Positions 13,989 through 25,680 of a stretch of 64,000 nt of DNA are shown one piece after another. The stretch comes from Gelatoporia subvermispora B. Lineage: Eukaryota > Basidiomycota > Agaricomycetes > Polyporales > Gelatoporiaceae. Made by a program: the position numbers and the translations under genes. Each line of letters starts with the position of its first letter. The first letter of the stretch is position 1. Below the pieces are notes generated by a model that saw only the letters and a program-made list of their open reading frames with translations, was not told where the DNA came from and made no database searches. Location: contig KB445791.1 of the NCBI GenBank assembly GCA_000320605.2, positions 2,834,802 to 2,898,801 of the forward strand, read 5' to 3'.

Positions 13989-16900
13989 TCACGCCGCTGA
14001 TCCCAGAGGACGCTGAACAGGACTAACGGTGTCCTGGCTTGCTGAGGTGTCGCGGCGGACCTTGGCTCCAATTGCGGTGCTGGTACTAGAGACGCGTTCT
14101 CTGCCTTTGAACGTGTCAGCCGTGCCGTAGAACTCGTCTAGGCCTCCTGTCTCCAGCTTCGTTGGCGTGCCGTGCCCACTGTCGCTGGTATCGTAAGTCT
14201 GAACCGCGTAGGTCTCGAGACTCCCGTTACTATCGCGTGGACTTGCGGAATACGCACTCTGGAAGTCCGTGTCCTCGTCGTCGGTGGCTATGCTGGCACC
14301 GAGCGAGAGTGACGGGGTGGTGGGAGTGACCATCGACGGGGATATCGAACCACTCTCAGCGTTGAAAGAGGGCGACGATGGGGACCTGATCAAGTTCGAG
14401 GTGTCGATGGTCTGTTGATCCCGAATGTCCATGGGGTGGACGCCAGGATGTGCTTCGATGACTCTGCCGCTGGAGTCGGATAGCGGTGAGATGGGGGACA
14501 TCGGAGACTCCTCGGGCATCATGGGCGTGGGCGAGGTCTGGAGGACAGGCGTTGCGTGCCCGCTTCCGCTCGCAGAGAACGTGAAGCTCCTCTTGCCCTT
14601 CTTGTGGGTGTGCCTGTGGGAGGAGCGGCTGCCCTTGCTGCGATGCGTGCGCGCTCGCGGCGTTTCCGAAAGCTCGCTTTCGCTCGCATGGCTGTCGATC
14701 GAGCGGCGCATTGCATCAGCAGCCAACGCGGATTCCAGCTGCCACGCCATCACATCAGTTCTGCGCCGAAGCTCGTGGATTGGAATACTCACTTTTCGCT
14801 GGATCTGCATCACCTTCAGGGCGATCTTGTCGCTCTTCTGGCTGATGCCCTCGTCCATGGCACCCATGCCGTCCTGCGCAAGCTCGGTCGCGTCCACCGA
14901 GAAGCGCTTCTTCGGCTGGGCGAGCAGCTCTTCCACCTCTTCCTCCACCTCCGGCACGGTGCTCGCCCTGCGGTCAGTCTTAGTAGGAAACTCAGTCAGA
15001 TCTCCCTCGTAGGAGTCGGCGAGGGTCGAGTCGGTACTGAAGGATCGCAGGCCGCGCTGGCGGAGGTCTGTTCCCCGGCGGAATGTACTGGGCGCAGAGC
15101 GCGAAGACAAGCGGCTGCTCGGGCGGGAGCCACCGTATTCGGACTCCTCCATATCGACCGCCATCGACGCGAGGGCGCGCTCGATCTGTGCCTCCACCTC
15201 TGCGATCATCTCCGTACGCTCCTCTTCCATCTTGACCATCTGCCGGCGCATGCTCTCGAGCTCGTCCAAGGCCGCTTGGTGCGCTTGCTCGGTCTCCGAG
15301 AGCTCTGCAGATGACACGTCAGGACGGGCGCAGCATCGCAGCGTAGCGAGAGCACTTACTGCTCTGCAGCTTCATCTTCTCTGATGCAGTCATGGTGACC
15401 ATACTCGACAGGCGCTTGGTCTCGCGCTGCTCCTTGTTGATCTTGGTGCGCAGCTCGCCCGCCTCGACGCTCAACTTCTCTGCGTACTGCTCGAATGTGA
15501 CGAACTTGTCTCGCCAGAGGTCCGACTCGGTCATCAGGAAGTTGAGGCGGCGCGAGAGCCGTCCGATCTTCGTCTCCAGGTCATCGCGAGCGTCGACGAA
15601 CGCCATAGCGCGCTTGCGGATCGAGTGCTGTATGTGCTGCTCCGCGACGGAGAGGCGCGGCGGCGCGCGCACAGCCCCGAAGGAGCTGATGCGCTTGAGC
15701 AGTGATGGCTTCTTCATCTGTCATCACATTCAGTATACAAACCTACCTCGCTAGCATGAGCGGAGCCCACCTTGTCTGCCAACACACTGTCGAAGGCTTG
15801 AATGATGCGGGTCGAATGCCACCATTCTGGGGGCTTGACCATGTCCGCCACAGCAGTGGATGCGGCGCCCCGCTTTGCCTGGATCTTGCAGACCGGCCTA
15901 AACCGTCCTGCCGGGAAGGCTTCTTTGAACTCACTACAACAATCCGTCAAAACCTGTTTACCGACGATGTTACGCTGTGCTTACCTTGGCACACAGTGGT
16001 CTGGGTGATAGTGTGGTTCAAAGGCCGTGAGGAGCTTCTGCCTGTACTTGTCACGCTGCTGCTTGGTCGATACGACGCCGGGCGGCGGTGCAGGGCAGTT
16101 GAGGTAGTTGATATCCCTAAATTGCATCGACGTAAGCGCATATAGTCAGGCAGCAGCGCCGTGCGGCATCTTACAGGTCGACCACGCAGACCTCCGCTGG
16201 CGGGCGAATGCAGTAACGAGCCTCGGTGGCGAGGCCGATGATCCACGGACCAGGGTCGTCGATGTAGATCTTCGCATCGCGCGAGTGGACTGCAGGAAGC
16301 GCAACGCCGTTCCAGCCGCGCAGCTCTACGAGGTACTTGATGGTGAACACGGCAATACCGAGGATTGCGGGATGGCGCGAGATGAACAGGATACGTCCAG
16401 TAGGCGCCAGCGCGATCTGCCATTCATTGTAAGCTCATCTCTTGTAGATTTGAATAATAATAAAATGATTCGCACCTCGCAGATCGTCAGGATGTTATCA
16501 ATGTTGAGGCACTTGAACAGCGGCCACATGGTGAAGTTGACGTCAACGAGCCCGCGCCCGAAGTCAAGCCCGCCAGGGAAGCGCGCGACGACTTCGAGAT
16601 TTGTCTCCGCGTGCGCGCCTGTGGCGTTGGGCGCAGCCGACGCGTCGAGGCGCACGAGCTCGCCGGCACGCGGCGCGGGGTGCGACAGGATCTTGCTGAT
16701 CTGGAGCGTATGCGACTGCACGTCCTTCGAGAAGCGCGCCCACGAGAGCGTGAGGTAATCGCGCATGAGGTCGTAGATGGGAAAGCGCGACACCAGGGCT
16801 GGCGGGGAAAATCTCAGCATTGTTCCATTCTTCGAGCCGTGCGGGCGTAGAGGGGCACTTACTCAACGCGTAGGGGAGCCAAAAGACGGTGTCGCCCGGG

Positions 16901-18460
16901 AGGAAGAGCGTGCTCTCGCCGGGCCCGTGCCCCACCGTGCTCACTCCGTCAAAGTCGCTCTCGCTCACCGCGCCGCCCTCGTTATCAGTCTCGCCCTCTG
17001 CGTCCGTGTCAGCGTCCGTGCCTGCGCCCCACGGCCCGCGCGCGCCCATCCGGGCGCGACGGCGTGCCTGGCTCGCGGGATCGGCGTGCTTCATGCGCGC
17101 TGCGACCAAGCTCTGTGCGCTCTCCTTCCGCGCGCGTCCCTGTTCGAGCGTGCGCCGGATCGCGGCCGTGCGCTCTGCGTCGGCGTGCGACCACACCGTG
17201 AGGCACACGCCGTGGTACGTGACTGTGCTCGCTGCAGGCTTGCCATCGGGGCGCGAGGACGAACTAGAGTGGGGGGAGAGAACGGGCGGCCCGAGGAACG
17301 CAGAGGAGGGACGAGCGCGCGAGAATGGGTCCTCAGGGTAGCCGTTGGAGAAGGAGAGAAGGGAGGAGTGCGGGTCCGAAGTTGCGGTGAGTACAGAGGC
17401 GCGGAGCATGTCGGTTGATGGGGACGGCGCGAGCGGGGTCGCAGGCGCCGGGAGGTTGAACGTGAACGTGTGCACTGTGCTCGCGGGCTGGAGCGTCGAC
17501 GCGATGATCTCGACTTCGCGCGTGAAGGAGAGCTGCGAAGCGGTTAGTGTGCAGTGCTACGCGAGGCGGGGAAGGCGGGCGTACCTTGAGCGCCTTTGAC
17601 AGCATCTTTCCAACTTCCTGCTTGCTGAGGTGGCCTGCACTGCTGAACACCGTGTCTGCGTCGCTCTTCTTCTTCTTGCGCTTGCCGCCACCGCCTGCGC
17701 CGGGGCTCACGGTGCTGCCGAGGACCTCGGGACGCCACCACCGGCCGACTGCGCTGTCCGAGTGGTGCAGACCGAGCACCGAGTCGGGATCAGAGAGGGT
17801 CCATGTGTGCGGGCTCTTTGGGAGCCCAGAGACGACGTATAGCGACGCAAGGGGCATGGTGGGTCCTGACGGAGGAGGGGGAGGTGCGCTGACGGACTCG
17901 GGCGGGGCAGAGCGCGCCGAGGCGAGCGAGTTGCGGTTCGAACCCGGGATGGGCTCCATCTCCTTGCGATGCCTGATGCCGAGGACGCGGGCGGCCTTGT
18001 CTGTGCGGGGGGAGTGGGGGACGAGAGCGTCGGGGCCGGGGTGCTCGACGGTCACGTAGTCGTTGTCGTCGTCGTCGGTGAGCGGATTGGGCGACCTGGG
18101 CGAGGCGTCTGGGTCGAGCTCTGGAGAGTTTGGGCTGCTTGACGGCTCGATCGGGGACTGCGCAGAAGAGATGGTGATGATCGGGTCAGGTGCTGGGATG
18201 GGTCGCGGCGCTCGGGAACTGGTAGGATGCCTCCCAGGCTCGGGCTTGGAGGCGGCCGCAAAGCTGCTCGCGGCGGAGCGCAGGGACAGGTTCGACTTTT
18301 GGGTCGCTCTGCGGGCAAGGCTGGCAGGTACGAGAGAGCGCGGGGAGGTGGGATGGTCCTCCTCTGAAAAGCGAGACTTGAGGATGCGCTCGCCGATGAA
18401 GGGAGTCGCAGAGACTGCGAGTGGTTGCACCGGCGCGTTCGCCCGTGTGCGTGGTTGCAT
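13989..18460 (-). CDS. DENN-domain protein (probable Rab guanine-nucleotide exchange factor)
   Basis: DENN proteins activate Rab GTPases in membrane traffic. The reverse-strand model starts at MQPRTRANAPVQPLAV (18460). A Ser/Pro-rich disordered region of about 280 residues with a GGGGKRKKKK stretch comes first. The upstream DENN part follows (TYHGVCLTVWSHAD, ESTLFLPGDTVFWLPYAL), then the central DENN core: RFPIYDLMRDYLTLSW, FSKDVQSHTLQISKIL, ARFPGGLDFGRGLVDV, FTMWPLFKCLNIDNILTIC, FISRHPAILGIAVFTIKYL. After the downstream DENN comes a Lys/Arg-rich part (KPSLLKRISSF) and a long coiled coil rich in Glu (MRRQMVKMEEERTEMIAEVE), ending in a Ser/Thr/Pro-rich tail. The gene converges on VPS13 with about 260 bp between stop codons. 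A Rab4-type GTPase lies 39 kb away; a functional link is only a guess. Confidence 0.88.
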
Positions 18461-19726
18461 GGTGCTTACGTGGATGACAGCAGATGCAGGAACGAACAAA
18501 GTTGGAAAGAAAGAGGAGGGGCAAAAGGGTGTTAAGGAGAGTGAGGACGCGGGGATGCGCCGTTGAGGAGAAAAGGATGGCACAGGAAGAAGATGAGCCG
18601 CACCCACAGGCGAACTCGACACCGAGCACGTCCTCTCTGTCTGGGCGGGCGAGTGCGGCTCTGCGCGGTTCTGCGCCGTTTCGTACGCGACAATCGTCTC
18701 CGCCCCGCGCTATCACGCCGTTTCAATGATTTCTCCCCCGATTCGCGTGCTCCTCCCATCCCACGCCTCCATGTCCGTACCGCCGTGGCGCGCCCCCTCG
18801 TTTTCTCGTCATCGTGGTCGATTTCTTCTCTTCGCGGGCGCGCGTTTGCGAGTGTGCCGCGCTCTTTCGAAGATGGACCACGCTGCACACGGCATCTAGC
18901 TTGTGCTCTGACGCGATCACGTGTCACTCGCGAGATGTCATAGCCCGATCACTCCCACTGAGCCGATCCCGCCATCCTCGCATCTGGCCCCCACCTGCCA
19001 TAAATGGCAGTCCCAGGCTCTGGTCCCAAGCGCCGCGGGGGAATTCCTCAAATGCAACGCCATGGCGACCGGTGGCGAATCTCCCGGCTCTCCTGCAAGG
19101 CCCCAACGGTCTTTATGACCGATGCGCAGAACATACCAGAAGCTCTTTTAGCTTGCTTTTCGCTGCACCGACTCCCCCGCTCATCGTCTGCGCCAGTGTC
19201 CGTAGCTTCGCGCGCGTCCACCGTGGGCATCGTATCGCACGTTCAGCAGGCAGACAGCGAACGTCCCTTAGTGCCTTTCTCGGAGATTGCACGGCCCCCG
19301 GTGGCACCAACACTCTCCGCGAGCGATGTTCAACGTTCAATGCCGGCAACGTCCATCAGCGCCCTGGCCCGCCCTGAGCACCACCGTGCAACTCAAACAC
19401 CTCCCCCTGACCTAACTTCCGTTCCATATCAGAACACGTCTAGCCTCCCCTGCTTTGGTCGTTCCAGCTCGCTTCCCCCGCCTTCTCCTACTCTCCGCAA
19501 GGTAGTCCCGTCCGCTATTTGAGCTCCTTCCCGGTGTTCCTCGTGCTACGTCTCTCTACGCCGTCGGGCCCGACGTCCGCGCGGTTGCCGCCGCCGCCTG
19601 ATGAACGCATCCCGAGGGCGTCATTCACAACCTCTTCGTATCTTCATCACTGTTCTCCGGCGCCGGTATCTGGCAACCAGCTTGCTTTTTCGTAAATGCT
19701 TCGACTCGATTTCACAACTCAAATTT

Positions 19727-19790
19727 CGAACACGGTTCATGTCCAGCTTTTAGTGGCTGCTCCCGGACCGCTCAAGACTTTCGGATTCTC
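19727..19790 (+). repeat. Internal 64-bp unit, first copy
   Basis: CGAACACGGTTCATGTCCAG through TGGCTGCTCCCG to AAGACTTTCGGATTCTC. It recurs with few changes at 19801-19864, a tandem duplication nested in the larger repeat. Confidence 0.8.
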
Positions 19791-19800
19791 TTTCAAATCC

Positions 19801-19864
19801 CGAACGCGGTTCATGTCCAGCTGTTGGTGGCTGCTCCCGCGCCGCCCAAGACTTTCGAATTCTC
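19801..19864 (+). repeat. Internal 64-bp unit, second copy
   Basis: CGAACGCGGTTCATGTCCAG through GTGGCTGCTCCCGCG to AAGACTTTCGAATTCTC. A third, more diverged unit lies inside copy B near 20069-20125. Confidence 0.8.
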
Positions 19865-19963
19865 CTTGTTACGGTGTTGAACCCGTGAAGCACTAAGGAA
19901 GGTCGAAGGTTTCTGGACCCGATACCTGGGACACTACGATTACTACCTTCATTGATTGGGGTT

Positions 19964-20194
19964 TCGTTCATAATCTCTTCGTATTTTCACCACTGTTCTC
20001 CGGCGTCGGTATCTGGCAACTAGCTCGTTTTTTTGTAACTGCTTCGACTCGATTTCGCAACTCAAACTTCGAATGCGGTTCAAGTCTAACTTTTGCTGGC
20101 TGCTCCCGAACCCCTCAAGACGTTGGTCCCGTGATGCGCCACGAAAGGTCGACGATTTCTGGACATGGATACCTGGGACACTGAATACTACCCT
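19964..20194 (+). repeat. Direct repeat, copy B (about 230 bp)
   Basis: Diverged second copy of the block at 19620-19950, with a single internal unit. The shared blocks keep their order and spacing up to the end, where GGTCGACGATTTCTGGAC and ATACCTGGGACACT match copy A. It lies about 14 bp after copy A. Confidence 0.75.
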
Positions 20195-21654
20195 CGGGTA
20201 CCTCCCCTACCTTCGCGGAGGTAACACGGCGCGGAAACAGTCCTCGACCCGTTCACTGGCTGTTCTCTTGATGATTAGACCTATTTGCTGGCACCTAGCT
20301 GTGAGCGGCCTTCTGAACCCCAAGCGCGCCACCTCCCGCACTTTTGCCGAGAGACAAGTGGGGCTCAATCTGCAGTTCAGGACTGGCACCTAGATGCCAA
20401 CAGCCCAACAATCAGCAATACTTTCTCCTGTCTGGTTGTTTGTCCTCGACAATTATTACCCATGGTTGAGGATCTGGGAGACGGTCGAACGAGCATTGTC
20501 GGATTTTGACAAATTTTGAGGCGCCATTGTGGCTGAATTGCGTATGCTTTTCTAGAGGCTGCTCATTCCCGTGCGATTCCGTTGATACAGTAGTAGCGGG
20601 AACAGTAACCACGGGTTTCCCCAGTACAATTTTAGTAGTAGTGACAAATCAATGCGATGTTCTCGAGCCAAGTGTAGGTAGTGAAACATCCAACACTGTT
20701 CCGCTTACCCTATACGGGCATGATGGCTCTCGCGACTGCTGCGTGCAGACGTCGGCCGTCAAGCCACATTCCGGTTGATGGGCGCGAATATGGACACTGC
20801 ATTCTGACAATCGCGAATGCGAACAGTTCGTGATGCACTACTGTCACTGGCGTTGACACAATCACTGTGGATATATGTCAGAGAAGAGCTATGAACGTCT
20901 GCGCAACCGTCGTACGCAGAAGTGAGGACGACCCACAATGTTGAGGCCTCTGCCCTCGTGCACTTCGAGCGCGGAATCATTGTTTGCAGCGCTCGTTGGG
21001 CGAACGTCGCGCTATAATCCAGGGCATCTGCACCGGTATGGCTGATCGTGTCCGTTCGGGGCTCTACGAGGCCGGAACTAGATGATGTGATGAGCGCTGC
21101 GTCTGAAATTATCAGATAATGCGGCAGCGGTTGCTCCTCCTTGCACCGACTTTTTGATCATCAAAGGCTTCGGAGTGGCTGAGACGCCCATTAGGAAGAT
21201 CGTAAGGCATCACGTGTTCCGACGCGTCGACAACGCCGCGGAAGCAGTGCTCCATTCGACGCGTTTCTCCACTACGTTTGGTCGTAGCGTGTCTTCTGCG
21301 CTCACAAGACAGTATCTCTTCCCAGCGATATTACGACCCTAACTTGCTCAAGCTTTCTACAGCTCAAGGTCACTCCTCTCATCACCGCCTGCGAGGCGAG
21401 AACGCTCGCGACTCATGCCGCTCATCTCGGATTGATGGAGGAGTAGCACTCGGTGTCATGATCCACACAGGCGCGCTGGGTTGCCGAACTACGATGGCGC
21501 CTCGTAATACTGCGGTGTCTGCGATTCGTGCCGGCCAGAGCAAGCCAGCCCCTTGCGTTGCTGGGGGCTCTGATGCTCTCCGTATCCTCATCACAGCATG
21601 AAACTCGCGCACAGCCTGTGCGCACCATCGCGCCAACGCACCAACGCGGACGCA

Positions 21655-21660
21655 TATAAA
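21655..21660 (+). promoter_or_regulatory. TATA box of the 2OG oxygenase gene
   Basis: TATAAA in the context CGCATATAAAGAG, about 120 bp before the ATG at 21779 and followed by a pyrimidine-rich stretch (CTTTCTCCTCCTCTCTTCC), a common arrangement in well-expressed fungal genes. Confidence 0.55.
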
Positions 21661-21778
21661 GAGTGATATCGATCGCAGTGGAACCTCACAGCGCATTTCC
21701 TCTCTGCATACACACTCACGACTTTCTCCTCCTCTCTTCCTTTTTAACGTTTAACGCCCTCCAACGTAAATCGTAATA

Positions 21779-23152
21779 ATGGACTGCTTCCCTGGTCTCC
21801 CGCCGTTCCCCGAAGACGTTGTTACCCACCCGCTGGTCGTGGTGGATTACCTCAAGGTCAAGGCTGGTGATGAGGAGGAGATTGACAAGCTGTACGGTGC
21901 CGCAACCGGACTCGGTTTCTGGTAGTAAGTAAGATTCGGACGCCTTGCTTGGAACAGATAGCTGAACGTAGTGCATAGCCTTAAGAACCATGGCATTGAT
22001 GAGGCCAACGAGGTCTTCGTCATCGGCGCTGAGACCATGGCGCTCCCCCTCGAGGAGAAGATGAAGTACGCCGAGAGCGGAGGCGAGAAAGTCTTCGGGT
22101 ACATATCACACCATACCTCACTTAAATGTGTCTAACCGCCGTGTGCAGTTACAAGGCCGCCGGTGTCTGCGTTATCGACGAAAAGGGCAACACGGACATC
22201 ATCGAGATGCTCAACGTCGCCAAGGACGACGTCGTGGCGTGGCCGCAGCAGGTGCACCAGGACTACCCGCGCCCCGCGACGGACAAGATGGACAACATCC
22301 TCAAGCCGTTCGTCCAGAAGACCGTCGAGGTTAACCATGTTCTCCTTGACGCGCTCAGCGTCAAGCTGGGTCTGCCCAAGGATGCGCTCTCCCGCCGCCA
22401 CAGACTCGATGCGTCCAGCACTTGTGGTGTGCGCTGCATCAAGACCCCGCCTGAACCTGAAGGCTGGTCGGAGGAGAAGGCGCTCTTCGCCGCTCACAGC
22501 GACTATGGTTCCATCGTGAGTTGATCTTACACATTGTTCGTAGTGCAGGCACTGAGAATTACTTCTAGACCTTCCTGCACAACCGTCTCGGCGGCATGCA
22601 GGTGCTCGCACCCGGTACTAAGCAGTGGCAGTACGTCAAGGTAGGAGTTTATCACTTTGCGTATTCCATATCTTGTACTCACTTAGTTCCTGCAGCCACT
22701 GCCTGGTCACGCCATCCTAAACGTTGGTGACTCCCTCAACCTGCTCAGTGGTGGTCTCCTCCGCTCGAACCTTCACCGCGTGGTGTAAGTCTCCTTTTGG
22801 TATACGTGTTTCGGCATGACGCTGATGATGCACTAGACCACCACCGGGCGAGCAGTTCTCGCACGAGCGCTGGACTGTCGGCTACTTCATGCGGCCCGAA
22901 AACGACGTCCCGCTCAATGCGCTCGTCGACGAGAGCCCGCTCATTGCGGAGGCTGTCGCGAAGAACCCCGAGCGCAACTTTATCACGAACGAGACCGCGC
23001 GCGAGTGGTCGATCCGCCGCTTCAACAACATCCGCGCCACAAACTACAAGGGCAAGGAGAACTGGAAGGCGGGCGGTGGTACCGAGAACTACAAGGCCGT
23101 GCGCGAGGCGGTCGATGCGAGTGTGGGCGCGACGGTTCCGGTCAACGCATAA
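21779..23152 (+). CDS. 2-oxoglutarate/Fe(II)-dependent dioxygenase, isopenicillin N synthase-like
   Basis: A non-heme iron oxygenase of the IPNS/DIOX type. It starts [15 protein letters not shown]. The N-terminal DIOX_N part has GLGFWYLKNHGID, typical for this fold. The catalytic core shows the iron-binding HxD in [10 protein letters not shown], the distal His in SNLHRVVPPPGEQ, and the 2OG-side [10 protein letters not shown] with the basic residue. [17 protein letters not shown] and [17 protein letters not shown] are standard landmarks. Introns are short with clear GT..AG ends. The natural substrate cannot be told from sequence; fungal relatives include hydroxylases and desaturases in primary and secondary metabolism. 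The last exon ends in TVPVNA. The gene stands alone, with a repeat-rich spacer upstream. Confidence 0.92.
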
Positions 23153-23225
23153 GGTGGTCATCAATGTGGTCTGTGCAGCTTGCTTTCGTATTTAAGGAGT
23201 GTACTATGGTGTATGTTATGACAAT

Positions 23226-25561
23226 TCATGATGCGCTGTGATATATCGGACGTGTGATATCGAGTGAGATCTTATGGGTAGGCTGTGGATCATAGGTAGC
23301 TATGGCCCTAGTCTTCCTGTTTGATGATCGTAACTTGAGCCTTCTTCCGCCGCCTTCGCTGCACCGCATGATTTCTCGGATCTTTCCATTCCAACTTGGG
23401 CTGAAGCTTAAAGCGTCAGGGAATTTGCCAATGCGAGGATCTGGAATGCTATGTACCTGATTCCCTTGCCATGTGGTCCTGATCCCCATCTCTTCCTCGT
23501 GTTTTTCGTAGTGCAAGGAGACCATCCGTAGAAAGCAGTCATCGACCCAAGAATCACTTAATTTCCACCCGCCCGCCACCAAGCGCTGTTTGTCATGCGG
23601 AAGCAAGCCTCTGAGATTCTCGTTTGAGGGATTCGTCAAATCCAAACGGTATGTACAAAGGTGAAGAGGGCATGCCCAGATGAAAGACGCGGGTAATGCA
23701 GGAGGCTGCATGAGTGCAGTGGGGTACTGTCCCAATAGCGCTGGATCAGTTGGCGTAGAAGAACGTGAAGGGAGAGAGTCTGAAAATGATGCATCTGAAG
23801 TCGAAGGCGGCGAGAAGTCCGGGTCGAAAATGTGGCCAGCCTCATAATCATCGTCAGACGGGATCTGTGCCGGGCGTGACATCGGCGCGAATAACGAGGA
23901 CCGCGTTCGAGTTGCATTTTTAGGAGCCGGACCAGTCTAGGTGGTTTGAGCATCGTAGTTCGCTATCAAACATGCTTCTACTTACTGCGGAACCCGCTTG
24001 CTGCTTACGCCTTGAGCTACGCCTCCGAGGAACGGAGGCACGTTCTTGGTCACTGTCATAGTCACTGCCGTTATCGGCAGCGACGTCCTCCTCTGGATCG
24101 AACAAACCCCATGTAACGCCATACTGGGCAGCCTCTTGCCTAGTTCTTTTGACCACGGCCAGCCACTCCTTCCAGACGTCAACATCGATATACCTATCCC
24201 GTCTTCTCTTTGTCTGGTTCGCCACCAACCACTCGGCATGGGATGCAATCAAGGACATGAGCTCCGCCGTCGATATGTGAGGTAGAGTCCGTTTGCGGGG
24301 TCTACGCAGCTTCCCTTCGCCTCCCAGCATCGTATCTGAGTCCGAGTCGGGGGGTATGATGCGACGAGTCCGCACGTTTATCTCATTCGCCAGGTATGAC
24401 CTGTATAAACGTACGAACCAGTCGGGTGTACGCTGAGGGGTGGCAGTAACAGATTGGTTTTTGGAAGTTTGCATCTTTTTATCCAGCGCAACCATCTCCT
24501 TGAGAAAGTTGAGGGCCTCGTAGCGGCTCAAAAACTAACAAAAATTCAGCGCCGGATGAATGCGGGAATCATAGAATGCACCTTGCGACTCATTTCATAT
24601 ATTTCAGGCAACATCGACACAATTTGGTAGCTGCGATTGCTGCAAAGAAGCTCCTTGAATGCGTAGAAGACTACAACGGGCGAAATCAGACATACCGATC
24701 CTTAGAAAATAGCATAAGCCCGTCGAGAGCGTATTTCGCTGTCAATGGCCATGTATTCAATATCTTTAGTATTTCTTTGGTTTTTCATGCAGAGCGGCGT
24801 ACAAGTAAGATATTGTGCGGTCAACGCCTTCGTTGCTTGGACCCACACTTTGACTCTGAGATCACCGGCCCCACTGTACAAACTTTCGAGTTGAAGGGAC
24901 GACGTGATGCCCAGTCGATTCCCCGCTTGTGACCGTGCTACAGCACGCTTTCGCAGATCCTTTTGCAATGCCTCACGGCCTCGCGGCGTTAACCAAGCAA
25001 GCTTGTCGATCTGAAGGATGCCACGGAAGCGGATTTCGGCCCTACGTCGATTCGCTGGATGATTCCGAGATTCTGGCTGGTCAGGCTCGAATTCGGTCAA
25101 ACTCACAGAGGGCGCGAGTGAGCAGAAGGATTGGCTATCAGAGGACATACGCAGCGCACCCAGTGGCTTTGCCCTCGCATTCAAAAATCAATCCGTTGAG
25201 GCGCAATACTTGCGACTGGGTTGTTTTACACTTGTCGCTCAGAATGTCAGAATCAACATAGGGACCGAACGGATCCGCAAGCAGCGCCCGGAGGGTTCGC
25301 GATTCATGGAGCCTGGTCATCAGCCTTCTTGGCTTTAGCAAGTTGCGGTTGTGCTAGACCAGTATCGTAGATATAACACGCGTCGAATGCAATCCCTAAA
25401 GGTCTGGGTAGGTAGTTCAGAATGATGTCTGGCTTCGGAACGGTAGAGACGGTTAGAGTGGCTGGCAAGCGGAAGCGCCGATTGCGGGCGAAAACACTCT
25501 GCCGGCGCCTAGCGAAGATGCGCCGTCCGCAGTGGAACCTCATGCACAACTCGCTGAGCAT
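23226..25561 (-). CDS. Hypothetical protein, multi-exon, possible zinc-finger-like C-terminus
   Basis: Function not recognised. Reverse-strand exons run from about 25561 (MLSELCMRFHCGRRIF, then NYLPRPLGIAFDACYIYDTG) through a middle segment (NGLIFECEGKATGC; RGILQIDKLAWLTPRG). A basic, acidic-patch-rich part follows (SLIASHAEWLVANQTKRRRD, WKEWLAVVKRTR, DPEEDVAADNGSD). The C-terminal exon contains ACPLHLCTYRLDL followed 50 residues later by SLHYEKHEEEMGI. This C-x4-C ... H-x3-H arrangement resembles a C2H2 zinc finger with a long loop, seen in some basidiomycete orphan proteins (inference). Lys/Arg clusters suggest a nuclear location. Exon edges between 24.5 and 25.5 kb are uncertain. Its 5' end is only about 120 bp from the divergent CorA gene, so they probably share a promoter. 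Confidence 0.5.
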
Positions 25562-25680
25562 CTTCTTCGCTCATATTTTCCCCGCTTATTCCATGAGACG
25601 GTGAAGCCTTTCAAGGCTCTGCCGCCTCGATCCAGGCAGCATCTCCTCACAGGCACGATTAATCCCCAGATGTTCCCGAC

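Larger units (their letters stand above)
19620..19950 (+). repeat. Direct repeat, copy A (about 330 bp)
   Basis: Copy A begins near CATTCACAACCTCTTCGTAT and ends near CCTGGGACACTACGATTACT. Copy B, at 19964-20194, has the same order of blocks: CTCTTCGTAT, CTGTTCTCCGGCG, CGGTATCTGGCAAC, GCTTCGACTCGATTTC, TGGCTGCTCCCG and ATACCTGGGACACT. Copy A is longer because an internal block of about 64 bp is doubled inside it. The translated frames are interrupted, so this is unlikely to be coding. Confidence 0.8.
18461..21778. other. Gene-poor intergenic region with direct repeats
   Basis: The left part (to about 19.0 kb) is GC-rich and probably holds the promoter and 5' UTR of the DENN gene. The middle carries the direct repeats listed separately. 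From 20.2 to 21.6 kb I see no exon chain with convincing splice signals or family resemblance on either strand. The right end holds the TATA box of the oxygenase gene. Confidence 0.6.

Noticed and set aside
14425..15314. Long open frames on the forward strand through the DENN gene
   Set aside because: They mirror the Ser/Glu-rich reverse-strand coding sequence; the reverse strand shows the DENN motifs and a coiled coil, the forward frames show nothing recognisable.
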